The notes: generated by a model not told the origin, from the sequence alone. DNA of 52,676 nucleotides from Dolichospermum planctonicum (GCF_005402965.1 NZ_BJCF01000032.1:1-52676); one strand, 5' to 3'. Counted from the stretch's first letter, positions 25,948 to 35,343 are shown. Numbers and translations are program-made.

Positions 25948-26556
25948 ATGCCTTTACTTCCAGAATTATCTGAACTATTACAAGCCGAAGATCCAGAAGA
26001 ACGGCAAACTATCACTGGTGTTAATTGGAACAATTATGAAGCTTTACTCAATGATTTGGGTGATAGCCTCCAATATAGAGTTACATATTTAGATGGAGTC
26101 ATAGAATTAATGTCACCAAGTCTTCGCCATGAAATTCGCAAAACAATTATTGGATCTTCGCTGGAAATTTACTTTCAAGAAAAACGCATTCGCTATTTTC
26201 CCCTTGGTTCTACCACCTTCCGTAAAGAAGCGAAAAGAGGAGGAGTAGAACCAGATGAATCCTACTGTATAGGCATAGAAAAAGAAGTTCCTGATCTTGC
26301 CATTGAAGTTGTAGTCACCATTGAGGGAATTGATAAATTAGAAGTTTACAAAAGATTAGCTGTGGCAGAAGTTTGGTTTTTTCAAAAAAATCAATTTGCC
26401 GTTGATCATTTGGGGGATGAAAATTATGAATTGGTGGCAAAAAGTGAATTATTACCCAACTTAGATTTATCAATTTTGGCGGAATATGTAATAGCAGAAG
26501 ATGCTTTAGATGCGGCCATAGCCTTTCGGGAAAAAATCAAAGAAATGGTAAATTAA
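25948..26556 (+). CDS. Uma2-family endonuclease-fold protein
   Basis: A 202-residue Uma2/DUF820 protein with the PD-(D/E)XK-like pattern: LDGVIELMSPSLRHE, GGVEPDESYCIG, DLAIEVVVTIEG, KLEVYKRLAVAEVWFF. Unlike the copy at 10-11 kb, the acidic residues of the fold core look complete. This is a large family in cyanobacteria with no settled role. Its stop overlaps the convergent small gene by 4 bp. Confidence 0.85.
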   Translation: MPLLPELSELLQAEDPEERQTITGVNWNNYEALLNDLGDSLQYRVTYLDGVIELMSPSLRHEIRKTIIGSSLEIYFQEKRIRYFPLGSTTFRKEAKRGGVEPDESYCIGIEKEVPDLAIEVVVTIEGIDKLEVYKRLAVAEVWFFQKNQFAVDHLGDENYELVAKSELLPNLDLSILAEYVIAEDALDAAIAFREKIKEMVN

Positions 26557-26927
26557 ATCATTCCTGGACCTCTACCTCTTTTATCAAAATCCTCTGTTAA
26601 TAGACCTGTTTTATCTTCATTAACTTCTCGTAATTCCCGTATTCGTTCGGCTTTTTCTTGTTCGGCTATTTCCCGCGCGTCACCAGGAACTTGATAATAC
26701 ATTTCCGGTTCAACTGGATAATTATTCAACAAACCTTCTTGATCCACAGTATAACCATCTGTTGTGCGAATACTGTTAATATCAGTTTGATGATCAGTGG
26801 ACGCACTTGCAAGATCCTCCTCCGTCGGTATGTGTTTATAATTTTTTCCTTCTCTTTTCATTCGTGCGGCTGTTTCGGCGGGAATTATGCCTCTATCATA
26901 GGTATCTGCGGTAATCTTTTCATTCAT
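26553..26927 (-). CDS. Conserved hypothetical protein
   Basis: A 124-residue, highly charged, probably partly disordered protein (IIPAETAARMKREGKNYKHIPTEEDLASAS, DGYTVDQEGLLNNYPVEPEMY, EQEKAERIRELREVNED). No membrane span, signal or known domain. It is typical of small cyanobacterial stress-related hypotheticals but is not assigned to a family. It is convergent with the Uma2 gene. Confidence 0.65.
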   Translation of the reverse strand: MNEKITADTYDRGIIPAETAARMKREGKNYKHIPTEEDLASASTDHQTDINSIRTTDGYTVDQEGLLNNYPVEPEMYYQVPGDAREIAEQEKAERIRELREVNEDKTGLLTEDFDKRGRGPGMI

Positions 26928-27134
26928 ACAATTAGTCCTGTTTACTTTTCGAGTATTGCCAGAACTAGATTAGAATTTTCTAGCGGATAAATAGACTATC
27001 TGCGGGAATAATTACCAAAAATATTTTTATTAAAACTCTCTATCTAAAGAGACAAGAGGCAAGAGATAAAATGTAGGTTAGTTATAGCCTATCCTACATC
27101 TTAGGAACTCAAGAAATCAAAAAAAATAAAATAT

Positions 27135-27566
27135 TCATCCAAAAGATCGTTGTTTAAAAGCATTAAATTTCTGAAATAATTCTTGTCTGGTGTCGAATTT
27201 AAGGAGATAACGGAAAGCAAACCAGAGAGAGTAAAATAGTCCAATTAACTCAAAAATTGGTTGTAGTAATGGTATATCATTCACCGCGTCTAATAATGCA
27301 ATTACTACCTTAACTGTCACCAAAGCCGATAAGATTAAGAGTAAGTTAATTAACCCTCTTTTATTGTTATTAAAAATTCCGCTTAAATAATCTGGCAGTT
27401 TTTCTAAAAATTCAATAATTTGTTTAAGAATTTCCTGCCATTGAGACACAGATTTATCAGCATCAGGTATTTTTGGTACATTGCGATTTTCTCCACCTAA
27501 AAAAGACAAAACATCTTGTGGGGAAGGAGAATTTACTGGTTGGGGTTGCTGTGATTGATTTTCCAT
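27135..27566 (-). CDS. CAAD/CURT1-like thylakoid membrane protein
   Basis: A 143-residue protein (from the second Met). A Gln/Pro-rich start is followed by an amphipathic helix, two membrane segments (GLINLLLILSALVTVKVVIALLDAV and IFELIGLFYSLWFAFRYLL) and a short amphipathic end. This is the CAAD domain pattern, shared with plant CURT1 proteins that bend thylakoid membranes and also attached to some cyanobacterial aminoacyl-tRNA synthetases. It is likely a thylakoid-membrane organiser. Confidence 0.8.
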   Translation of the reverse strand: MENQSQQPQPVNSPSPQDVLSFLGGENRNVPKIPDADKSVSQWQEILKQIIEFLEKLPDYLSGIFNNNKRGLINLLLILSALVTVKVVIALLDAVNDIPLLQPIFELIGLFYSLWFAFRYLLKFDTRQELFQKFNAFKQRSFG

Positions 27567-27682
27567 CATATTTGTTATTTAGAAATTACAACATTTGTGA
27601 AAAGTGAATGGACATCATTAAAATACCATAGTTTAGGTGCTAGATCATCAATTCTGAAGAAATAACATAAAAAATAAGATAT

Positions 27683-28075
27683 TTAACCTCTCTTAAGGTT
27701 ATGAATATTCTCCTCCCAGTTTATACCATCAAAAGGCACGATTTGAAAATTGTCAATGACATTACCATCTAAACACCGCACATTAACATCAATACAATCA
27801 GGGTGACTACGGGGAACATAAAAAGAATGAATACCACAAGTTCCGCAAAATTTATGTTGTGCTACTCCTGTATTAAATGTGTAAGTTTTTAATACATCTT
27901 CCCCTGCGAGTAAAGTAAATTGTTCTCGCGGGATAATTAAATGCAAAAATCCTTTTTTAGAACATATTGAACAATTACAATCATCAACTTGATGATTATT
28001 AACTAACACACGAAATCGCACAGCACCACAGTGACAACCACCTTCATAAGTAACAAATTCATCTCTATTTAACAT
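27683..28075 (-). CDS. GFA-family zinc protein (CENP-V/GFA-like)
   Basis: A 130-residue protein of the glutathione-dependent formaldehyde-activating-enzyme-like fold. The zinc Cys pattern is CHCGAVRFR, DDCNCSICSKKG and CGTCGIHSF. GFA proteins bind zinc and sometimes glutathione; most members have no proven reaction. The start overlaps the end of the upstream gene by 11 bp, so the pair is co-transcribed. Confidence 0.85.
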   Translation of the reverse strand: MLNRDEFVTYEGGCHCGAVRFRVLVNNHQVDDCNCSICSKKGFLHLIIPREQFTLLAGEDVLKTYTFNTGVAQHKFCGTCGIHSFYVPRSHPDCIDVNVRCLDGNVIDNFQIVPFDGINWEENIHNLKRG

Positions 28076-28409
28076 TAAGGTTCGACCGTTGATTAACTCG
28101 AATAGTTAATTTATTCACTTTCTGGTTTAATTCAACCACTAAAGTTGCTAAATTATTTAACATTTTTTCCTGTTGCGATAAATACTTTTTCAAATTAGGA
28201 GGTACAACTTGAGAATTATTGGTAGTAGGTAATTGATTATTTTTACTAACCATTAACTCAAGTTGTTGTAAGCGTAGTTGTAAACTCCGAACATCATTTT
28301 CTAAATTATTAACACGGAAATCAACTTGCTGTGGTAAAGCAGGTTTTAAAAACACACCACTGCACACAATCATCACACATACCGTAGTTATTAACAACTT
28401 TCTGAACAT
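28065..28409 (-). CDS. Secreted coiled-coil protein
   Basis: A 114-residue protein with a Sec signal peptide (MFRKLLITTVCVMIVCSGVFLKPALPQ) and two predicted coiled-coil stretches (VNNLENDVRSLQLRLQQLELM and the last 40 residues). Function unknown. It precedes and overlaps the GFA gene. Confidence 0.7.
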   Translation of the reverse strand: MFRKLLITTVCVMIVCSGVFLKPALPQQVDFRVNNLENDVRSLQLRLQQLELMVSKNNQLPTTNNSQVVPPNLKKYLSQQEKMLNNLATLVVELNQKVNKLTIRVNQRSNLNVK

Positions 28410-28440
28410 AATATTATCAACTAATTAAATGAAACCCGTA

Positions 28441-28476
28441 GGTTGGGTTGATCAAACCAAACCAAACCAACCCAAC
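28441..28476. repeat. Dispersed GGTTGGGTTG...CCAACCCAAC repeat
   Basis: Inverted repeat of the family also present at 10211-10238 and 50901-50976. It contains a small AAACC tandem inside the loop. Confidence 0.7.
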
Positions 28477-28499
28477 AAACTTGTTAATTATTTAAAGTC

Positions 28500-29984
28500 T
28501 TATTGATCAACTTGTAAGGAAGAAAATAGACTTTGCCAATTTGGATTATTAGCAACCATTTCGCTTTCCTTAACTTCAAAAGTTAGATTTTTCGCTTTTG
28601 GTTCTTTAATTGCTTGTACACAAATTTCCGCAACATCATCACGACTAACTTTTCCTCTGATATTATCACCCTGTGCAAATATTAATTCCTTTCCTCCCGC
28701 TGTTTCTGTTAAAGCACAAGGTCTGATAATTGTATAAGGTATTCCACTAGCTTTCAAACATTCTTCACCTCGTAATTTCCAGGTCAAAATACCTCCTAAT
28801 TGGTCATTTAATCTGACTGCGGGTGGTTCTTCATCTAAATTAATTCCTGGTCTTCCGGGACGAGTCACCCCAGCAGAACTAATTAATATAAATTGAGGTA
28901 AAATTTCCCCACCATAAGCTTGAATTGATGAAACTTCCAGCGCGAAAACGCCAGGATTAAACTTAGGATTTAAAGCACCATCATATTCAAACTTACTCAA
29001 CATTAGTTGTAAAGAACAAATTTTACTAACATCAATTGGTGGACAATCTTTAACAACTTTGGCGCGAAATACACCGAACAAATCTGTAAAAGGGATCTGA
29101 ATATCTAGCCAATTATTAGCAACGGTATCAAAAGAATAGCTATAACCAATTCCGTCCCAAGTTGACTCTGTGCGTAAAAATATTTTATAACGTTGACCAT
29201 CACCTTTCACCCGTAATTTCACACCTTGATAACCTGACAAATCAAGTAAATGTGAAAAATTCTTAGTTCTTACTGAAGCAAAACCCCCAGAATTAGCAGT
29301 AGAAACATTACCTGTAAATACTGCTGTATTTTCCCTAATTTGGAAACTGCTAGAACTAACACCACCCATAACAACATCATCCAAAGCACCCCAGACATTT
29401 TTGATTTCATCTGATGGTTTAGTAAAATCAAATATTGGTTTCTCACCAACAGTAACCAGATATTTTTTTGCTGCTGCAACTAAATTTTTCACACCTTGAT
29501 ATTCAACATTTTCTGGTGTATCTCCAACAATTTCCGGTAGATAAAATTTCACACCTTGATTATATTTTGCTCTATCTGGTGTATCTCCTTCCACTGGTTG
29601 TACACGAACTGCTGTACAACAAATTACAGCTTGAATATTAGCCAAAACTAAATTTGTCAAAGTTTCTGGTTTTGTAATATCTCCAATCACCAAATCAATA
29701 TCATTACCGAGAATTGGCCGTGCTTTGTCAATATCTCGAACCAAACAACGGATATGATAACCCTGCGCTACCAATTTTTTCACAACTCGTTTACCTACAC
29801 CACCAGTCGCACCAGCTACCAGAATTACACCCATATTTATTCCTGCTTTTGATAGATTTTGATTATCTTTATAACCACCTTGAAAAAGTTTTTGTATCCA
29901 GTTCAGAACCGGAAATACTTCAAAGTAGGTGAGAGTTTTAATGAACCTGCATAAATCCCATTGTGAACGGTTGTTGTTATTCAT
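28500..29984 (-). CDS. NAD(P)-binding SDR/NmrA-like protein with inserted CIA30 domain
   Basis: 494 residues from the ATG at 29984. A Rossmann domain begins near residue 51 (MGVILVAGATGGVGKRVV, GATGGVG at 58-64). A CIA30 domain is inserted (FDFTKPSDEIKNVWGALDDVVMGG, then FASVRTKNF). The Rossmann fold then resumes (FILISSAGVTRPGRP, GIPYTIIRPCALTE). This order recalls plant HCF173, which aids psbA translation; a photosystem-assembly role is inference. A longer reading to 30146 is rejected because its extra N-terminus is translated from a dispersed repeat. Confidence 0.85.
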   Translation of the reverse strand: MNNNNRSQWDLCRFIKTLTYFEVFPVLNWIQKLFQGGYKDNQNLSKAGINMGVILVAGATGGVGKRVVKKLVAQGYHIRCLVRDIDKARPILGNDIDLVIGDITKPETLTNLVLANIQAVICCTAVRVQPVEGDTPDRAKYNQGVKFYLPEIVGDTPENVEYQGVKNLVAAAKKYLVTVGEKPIFDFTKPSDEIKNVWGALDDVVMGGVSSSSFQIRENTAVFTGNVSTANSGGFASVRTKNFSHLLDLSGYQGVKLRVKGDGQRYKIFLRTESTWDGIGYSYSFDTVANNWLDIQIPFTDLFGVFRAKVVKDCPPIDVSKICSLQLMLSKFEYDGALNPKFNPGVFALEVSSIQAYGGEILPQFILISSAGVTRPGRPGINLDEEPPAVRLNDQLGGILTWKLRGEECLKASGIPYTIIRPCALTETAGGKELIFAQGDNIRGKVSRDDVAEICVQAIKEPKAKNLTFEVKESEMVANNPNWQSLFSSLQVDQ

Positions 29985-30095
29985 AAATACTATGTAACCA
30001 CCATATTTTAGTTTTATTGTATCAACTTTTTGTGTATATAGTAGATAAAATATCAAATTCTTGATATAATATAAAAGTCCCCAAATAAATTTTTT

Positions 30096-30128
30096 CCTCC
30101 GTGTCCTCTGTGCCCGGAGTGGTTCGTT
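30096..30128. repeat. Dispersed intergenic repeat
   Basis: Begins CCTCCGTGTCCTCTGTGCC. The reverse complement of that stretch, with one change, lies at 497-515. It gives a false N-terminal extension to the CIA30 gene. Confidence 0.75.
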
Positions 30129-30148
30129 AAAATAAATAATTATCAATC

Positions 30149-30640
30149 ATGATCGATCAACTTAAAAAAGCCCAAGCCGAATACGAGAAATTTCCCACAG
30201 AATTTATCAGCATTATGATGAGTACAGTTAGTCAAGAGGGAATTCCTGACGCTAGTTACGCTCCTTTTGTCATAGACGATGATAAAAACATCTATATTTA
30301 TGTTAGTGGACTAGCTACTCACACCCAAAATATTCATAATCATCCTTTTGTGAGTGTTTTATTTATTGAAGACGAAGTTAAAACTAAACAAATTTTCGCT
30401 CGTCGGCGTTTGAATTTTAATTGTACCGCAAATCTGGTAGAGAGAGAAACTGAAAAATGGCAACAAATTGTTGATAAATTTGAGATTCGTTTTGGAGAAT
30501 TGATTTCCACATTACGCAGTTTACCAGATTTTCGGATTTTTCAACTCACACCCAAAAACGGACGTTTTGTAATTGGGTTTGGTGCTGCTTATAATATTAG
30601 TAGTGACAATATAAATCAACTTGTCCTTAGTAAAGATTGA
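30149..30640 (+). CDS. HugZ-like pyridoxamine-phosphate-oxidase-fold protein
   Basis: A 163-residue split-barrel flavin-binding-fold protein (FISIMMSTVSQEGIPDASYAPFV, IYIYVSGLATHTQNIHNHPFVSVLFIED, RRRLNFNCTANLV). The final FVIGFGAAYNIS matches the C-terminal tail of HugZ-type haem-degrading proteins. It could bind haem or FMN; the activity is not provable here. The next gene starts 11 bp after its stop. Confidence 0.8.
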   Translation: MIDQLKKAQAEYEKFPTEFISIMMSTVSQEGIPDASYAPFVIDDDKNIYIYVSGLATHTQNIHNHPFVSVLFIEDEVKTKQIFARRRLNFNCTANLVERETEKWQQIVDKFEIRFGELISTLRSLPDFRIFQLTPKNGRFVIGFGAAYNISSDNINQLVLSKD

Positions 30641-30651
30641 GTTTCATAGTT

Positions 30652-31557
30652 ATGATTCAGTTTCAACCTCCGGGTTTTGGTAGTAAGTTCATTCATACAT
30701 CTTTGGGGACAATGGTTTACTATACCCAAATTAGCGCCCCTTGGGAAAATGCAAAAGATCAAGATTTACCACCATTGTTATTTTTACATAATTTTGGTGG
30801 TGGTGCGTCCGCTTATGAATGGTCTAAAATTTACCCAGCTTATGCTGCAAAATATCGAATTTTAGCCCCAGATTTAATTGGCTGGGGAAAATCTGCTCAC
30901 CCTGTGCGAGATTATCAAATTGAAGATTATTTAACCACAATTATTGAGTTTATTAATCAAACTTGTCACCAAAGTGTAACTGTAATAGCATCTTCTTTAA
31001 CTGCGGCTTTTGCTATTCGTCTCGCTATTACTTATCCCCATTTATTCAAAGCTTTGTTTTTAGTTTGTCCTTCGGGGTTCGATGATTTTGGACAAGGTGC
31101 GGGACGAAGATTACCAGTTTCTTTGCTTAATACACCTTTAGTAGATAATCTAATTTATGCTTTGGGTGCAGAAAATGAAATTGCAGTTAGGAATTTTTTG
31201 CAAAGTTTTCTTTTTGCTAAACCAGAAAGAGTGACACAAGAAATGGTATCAGCTTATTTAACTTCTGCACAACAATATAACGCTAAATTTGCGGCTTTGT
31301 CCTTTTTAAGGGGGAATCTTTATTTTGATTTGAGCTTATATATTCAGGAACTTCAAGTTCCCAGTATCATTTTATGGGGTGAAAAAGCACAATTTACAAA
31401 TATTGAATTAGGAAGACGTTTAGCTAGTTTAAATCCTGCGGTAATTAAAGGTTTTGAGGAAATACTCGATACAGGAATTATTCCCCATTTAGAAATACCA
31501 GCAGTTGTAATTGGAATTTTGCAAAAATACAACACAACTGGAGAATTAAAAATCTAA
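30652..31557 (+). CDS. Alpha/beta hydrolase
   Basis: A 301-residue alpha/beta-hydrolase (start at the ATG at 30652; the longer reading uses TTG). The oxyanion loop LFLHNFGGGASAYEW, APDLIGWGKS and the C-terminal His (GIIPHLEIP) are visible. The nucleophile elbow reads IASSLTAAFA, so the usual GxSxG is altered but the Ser is kept. Substrate unknown. Probably in one transcript with the HugZ-like gene. Confidence 0.85.
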   Translation: MIQFQPPGFGSKFIHTSLGTMVYYTQISAPWENAKDQDLPPLLFLHNFGGGASAYEWSKIYPAYAAKYRILAPDLIGWGKSAHPVRDYQIEDYLTTIIEFINQTCHQSVTVIASSLTAAFAIRLAITYPHLFKALFLVCPSGFDDFGQGAGRRLPVSLLNTPLVDNLIYALGAENEIAVRNFLQSFLFAKPERVTQEMVSAYLTSAQQYNAKFAALSFLRGNLYFDLSLYIQELQVPSIILWGEKAQFTNIELGRRLASLNPAVIKGFEEILDTGIIPHLEIPAVVIGILQKYNTTGELKI

Positions 31558-31672
31558 ATTTAAAAACAAAGATTTCATTGTGAGAATTAGAAGATTAAAT
31601 ATCTTCAATTTTACTCTTTTGCGTCTACTCTGGGTGATCTCTAAAGTAAAAATAGAATACAACTTCTGTACT

Positions 31673-31700
31673 TTTTGACTTTTGACTTTTGATTTTTGAC
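31673..31700. repeat. Heptameric tandem repeat (TTTTGAC x4)
   Basis: Four 7-bp units, one with a single change, in the region convergent between the hydrolase gene and glnB. Confidence 0.8.
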
Positions 31701-31712
31701 TTCCTGAAGGGC

Positions 31713-31752
31713 GCGTTGCTGACTGTTTTTATCTTCACAGACTCAGCAACGC
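31713..31752. terminator. Hairpin between the hydrolase gene and glnB
   Basis: GCGTTGCTGA / TCAGCAACGC 10-bp arms with an inner CTGT/ACAG extension and a 2-nt bulge. It lies 37 bp after the glnB stop on the minus strand and may serve both convergent genes. Confidence 0.55.
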
Positions 31753-31788
31753 ACCTCTTGTAGATACGTAGTATTCAATATCTAGTAT

Positions 31789-32145
<357 letters not shown>

Positions 32146-32226
32146 CTAATAGCGTCGTTTATATATCTAACCAGATTCCTTGTCTCACGCTGTAAGTATA
32201 GCGCTAGTTATTTAACTTGAGATTGA

Positions 32227-32242
32227 TGTATTGGATTTCACA
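32227..32242 (-). promoter_or_regulatory. Weak candidate NtcA site upstream of glnB
   Basis: TGT-N10-ACA about 100 bp before the glnB start. It fits the older relaxed NtcA consensus but not GTA-N8-TAC, and the distance to the -10 is longer than usual. Low confidence. Confidence 0.25.
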
Positions 32243-32278
32243 CTTTTTGTCATCCTCATGGGATGATCGACAATTTTA

Positions 32279-34858
32279 TTACAAAAGCGGTAGCTTTGTT
32301 TGTCCCAGGCTTTGCCAATCTGCGATCGCCTGTTGGGTCCACAGCCAATTTCGTGATAATTTCTCCATAGTAAAATCTGCGGGTGCATTTTGAATCACCA
32401 TTTGTCGAAGTTTAATCGCTTCCTGTAAATATTGTTGACGTTTATCAGCGGGTTGACTCTGAGCGCTTTTATATAACCCCAAAGCTAACCCAGCATAAGC
32501 CGTCAAAGCCTCCGGTTCTCCAGATATTTCCGGATATTTTGTTTGTCCAAAATTTCCACCTCCATTCTGCTGGGGTTTTAATGCTAAACTCAGAGACTTG
32601 AACCAAGCATCATTAGCATAATTGAGATTATTCTCCGCATAATAGGCAAATCCCAAAGCATTATTATACAAAATAGAATCCGGCTGATTCTGTACAGCCC
32701 TAGCCCAGTAACGGCGTGCATCATCAATACTGTACTTATTATTTCCCGTTTGTACAGACTGCCAAGCTAATCGCCCCCAGACAAAATTCACAGATGGATT
32801 TTGGGTATCCTGAACAGGAATTAAATTTAAAGCTGTTTCCGCAGCCGTGAAGGCACCACGATTTAATAATTCATGAATAGCACTCAATCCATCCTTTAAA
32901 TTGCCTTGACTCAATTGTGCCGTAGCTGTAGCAGTGACAATCCCTGTAGCGGAGTTAGCTAAATTAATACTTGGATACTGATTACTGGTGATATTTTGTC
33001 CGGGAAGGGGCGGGATATTGGGTAGCTTCTGAGACTGTCGTTGATGCCACCACCAAGCAACACCAACGATCATGGTAATCGCACTTGCACCGAAAAGACC
33101 CAACAGCAATGATGATTTTGATCTGTGATAGCGATTACCTGGGGTCGCTAAAGGAGACTGTGATAAAGGGGGATTTACCTGTCGCTTTTGAATATTTAAG
33201 GAAGTTGGTGTTATCGAGGTCGGTACATTTCCCCAGTCTAAATGTTCCTCGACCTCAGAAACCTGCATTTCCGATAATTCGTTAGATCCTTGGATCAGTT
33301 CCGCTTTCATACTTTGTCCCTCGCTTGTAGTTGCCCGGTTATCAAGCTGACGAAACAAATCAGAAACTATTGCCGAATCCTGATCATAGTTGGGGTCATC
33401 ATATTCAATTTCATCTACAAGATCACCCCAAGTATCTCCCAAAAGCCAATCTACGCCCGTTGTCTCCTCTCCCAAATCGGGATTCAGGATATCATCAATA
33501 GCCATCAAGCTTTCTGGATTATTTGCTACACCGGAATAATGATCATGATTAGTCCGCTGAGGCGGCTGATATTCGTTTAGTAACTCTGACAGCCCGCGTG
33601 AAGTAGCCATATAGCCCGATAAATTAACTTGTGGTGTCAAACAACCATCAAATTCTCGCTGGAGGTACAAAATCGGCAAAGCCCAGTACATTTGTTGAGA
33701 ACCATAAGCAGAAATTAAGCCTTGACGAACCCGACTCACACACAAATCTAAAGCATAGCCCTGACTTAAGTTTCGGTAAAATAGTTGTGTCAGCGTCAGT
33801 GCCACCTCATCAGGTATGCGTTCTGACATCGCCAGTACACTTCTAATTCCCCGTTTGACCAAGCTTTCTGTTAAATTCCGCTCTCCTGAGTCTTCTCCAG
33901 TCCCGGCCTTAGCCCGATATGCCCCAAAGCAGGAATTAAACACTACCATTTGAATATGATTATTAATCAGTAACCCAGCTAAATCATCCCCGCTGAGAGT
34001 TTCTGTTAAACCAGTTTTTTTACTGACTAGATAAATTTGCCCACCATTCGCGCCCAAGTTGCTATGACCGGAATAGTGGAGAATATCGTAATGTCCCTGT
34101 TCTAAAGCTTGGGTGAGTTCTTCCCTACCTGGCTCGTCAAGAACAGTCAATTCAATTTCCGGTAGATGATGATTACCATCTGCCAATTTTAATGCTTGGC
34201 GGTGCAGTTCTGCTTTCAGATTGATAGCTTCTTGCTTGAGTAAATGCAACTGCACCAAGTCCCTTGGAGAAGAAATCACCATCAACACTTTCAGCCCCCG
34301 TTCTGCCGCCGGTGTCGGGAGATTATGATTCTGTAAATGGCTGGGCGATAGCTTCCGCTCGCCATAGGCACGCAACCAGTAGGCATTGACTGAGGCCATA
34401 CCACTTTGGTAACGCGCAAATGTAATATCAGGTCCTGTGGCTAAAGGGCGATCGCCTGCGTGCATCACTTCCCATGGCAACCGTGCTAATCTGGCATCTT
34501 TGAATCCCAATCTTAGCCGCAGCACCTGTTGGTGATTTTGGGCAATACCTTGAGCGGTGATCCAACTATCTCTGAGAGTTCCCTGAAATAGCGCGTTATA
34601 CAACTCCTGCCCCAAGTCCACCAAGTTAACAGCCTTTTTAGTCGTCATCTCCCCCTGCAAGACTAACTGCAAAGGGTCATCCATTAAATATCCGGCGGCC
34701 ACTAACCACTCAGTCACAGGCCAATGTACCAGTTCTTCTGCCAACGGTACCCCAGATGCTACTTGTTCAGTCCGCACCAGATAGTCATTTTGCCCTACTG
34801 GTGTTGCGGAAAGGTGAAATTCCTGGGTCACAACTTCTGCTCCATAAAACTTAGACAA
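32279..34858 (-). CDS. hetF: HetF, CHAT-domain heterocyst differentiation protein
   Basis: HetF is needed for heterocyst formation and cell division in Nostocales, working with HetR and PatA. The 859-residue protein has an N-terminal CHAT (caspase-like) protease domain with the dyad His265 (HYSGHSN) and Cys310 (FNSCFGAYRAKAG), an acidic linker, a single membrane span near 583-604 (LLLGLFGASAITMIVGVAWWW) and C-terminal TPR-like helices (AARYWARAVQNQPDS-type text near 715-760). It starts opposite the NsiR1 array, whose nearest unit lies in its leader on the other strand. The array next door is what makes the HetF call strong. Confidence 0.9.
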   Translation of the reverse strand: MSKFYGAEVVTQEFHLSATPVGQNDYLVRTEQVASGVPLAEELVHWPVTEWLVAAGYLMDDPLQLVLQGEMTTKKAVNLVDLGQELYNALFQGTLRDSWITAQGIAQNHQQVLRLRLGFKDARLARLPWEVMHAGDRPLATGPDITFARYQSGMASVNAYWLRAYGERKLSPSHLQNHNLPTPAAERGLKVLMVISSPRDLVQLHLLKQEAINLKAELHRQALKLADGNHHLPEIELTVLDEPGREELTQALEQGHYDILHYSGHSNLGANGGQIYLVSKKTGLTETLSGDDLAGLLINNHIQMVVFNSCFGAYRAKAGTGEDSGERNLTESLVKRGIRSVLAMSERIPDEVALTLTQLFYRNLSQGYALDLCVSRVRQGLISAYGSQQMYWALPILYLQREFDGCLTPQVNLSGYMATSRGLSELLNEYQPPQRTNHDHYSGVANNPESLMAIDDILNPDLGEETTGVDWLLGDTWGDLVDEIEYDDPNYDQDSAIVSDLFRQLDNRATTSEGQSMKAELIQGSNELSEMQVSEVEEHLDWGNVPTSITPTSLNIQKRQVNPPLSQSPLATPGNRYHRSKSSLLLGLFGASAITMIVGVAWWWHQRQSQKLPNIPPLPGQNITSNQYPSINLANSATGIVTATATAQLSQGNLKDGLSAIHELLNRGAFTAAETALNLIPVQDTQNPSVNFVWGRLAWQSVQTGNNKYSIDDARRYWARAVQNQPDSILYNNALGFAYYAENNLNYANDAWFKSLSLALKPQQNGGGNFGQTKYPEISGEPEALTAYAGLALGLYKSAQSQPADKRQQYLQEAIKLRQMVIQNAPADFTMEKLSRNWLWTQQAIADWQSLGQTKLPLL

Positions 34859-35017
34859 TCTTGATCACGCAGGGTGGTGTAGATGTATTTTGCCATTCTA
34901 ATGTTTCAGATGCGCGTTGTTGAGACATTGATCCTAATCTAGTTTTTAACACGGTTTTCTGCCTATTTCTCTTCAAAAAGTTGATCCGGATTGGTTGATC
35001 CCGGTCGAGAACTCTTT

Positions 35018-35085
35018 GTTGGTAGATGCACCTTGATCTTCAATTCCCCTAGTTGGCTAAAACTCACTAGGGGTTTTCTTTTTTT
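35018..35085 (+). ncRNA. nsiR1: NsiR1 copy 1 (antisense to the hetF leader)
   Basis: TCCGGA at 34985-34990; the transcript start is estimated. The terminator stem CCCCTAGT / ACTAGGGG (35046-35053 with 35066-35073) is fully Watson-Crick, and the T tract runs to 35085. It lies 160 bp before the hetF start on the opposite strand, so it would pair with any longer hetF leader. Confidence 0.8.
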
Positions 35086-35101
35086 AATTCTGGCAAATAA
35101 A

Positions 35102-35128
35102 AAACGCTCTTGGTTAGCAAGAGCGTTT
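35102..35128 (-). terminator. Intrinsic terminator facing hetF
   Basis: Perfect 10-11-bp hairpin (AACGCTCTTG / CAAGAGCGTT, loop 5) followed, when read on the minus strand, by a run of six T. It lies about 245 bp upstream of the hetF ATG and would stop minus-strand transcription entering hetF from the array. Confidence 0.65.
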
Positions 35129-35144
35129 GTAAACATTTGTAAAT

Positions 35145-35212
35145 CAGTTATTTAGTAGATGAAATTCTGATAACTAACTCCCCTACCCAGCGACCAGCCA
35201 CAGGAATTTTTT
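35145..35212 (+). pseudogene. Decayed NsiR1 unit without promoter motif
   Basis: Shares CAGTTA, TAGTAGATG and CTGATAACTAACT with the intact units and ends in AATTTTTT. The terminator stem is broken and no TCCGGA lies at the expected distance upstream. Probably silent. Confidence 0.6.
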
Positions 35213-35281
35213 CGGTATGAGACCTACAGCAATATTTGGGTAATTTTTTCCGGATCATAAGTTAAAAACAATGAACAGTTA

Positions 35282-35343
35282 ACAAGTAGATGCACCCTGA
35301 TAACTAACTTCCCCTAGTCGGCTAACACCACTGGGGGTTTTTT
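35282..35343 (+). ncRNA. nsiR1: NsiR1 copy 2
   Basis: TCCGGA at 35249-35254. Terminator CCCCTAGT / ACTGGGGG (one U-G pair), T tract 35338-35343. Start estimated from copy 1 spacing. Confidence 0.8.
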
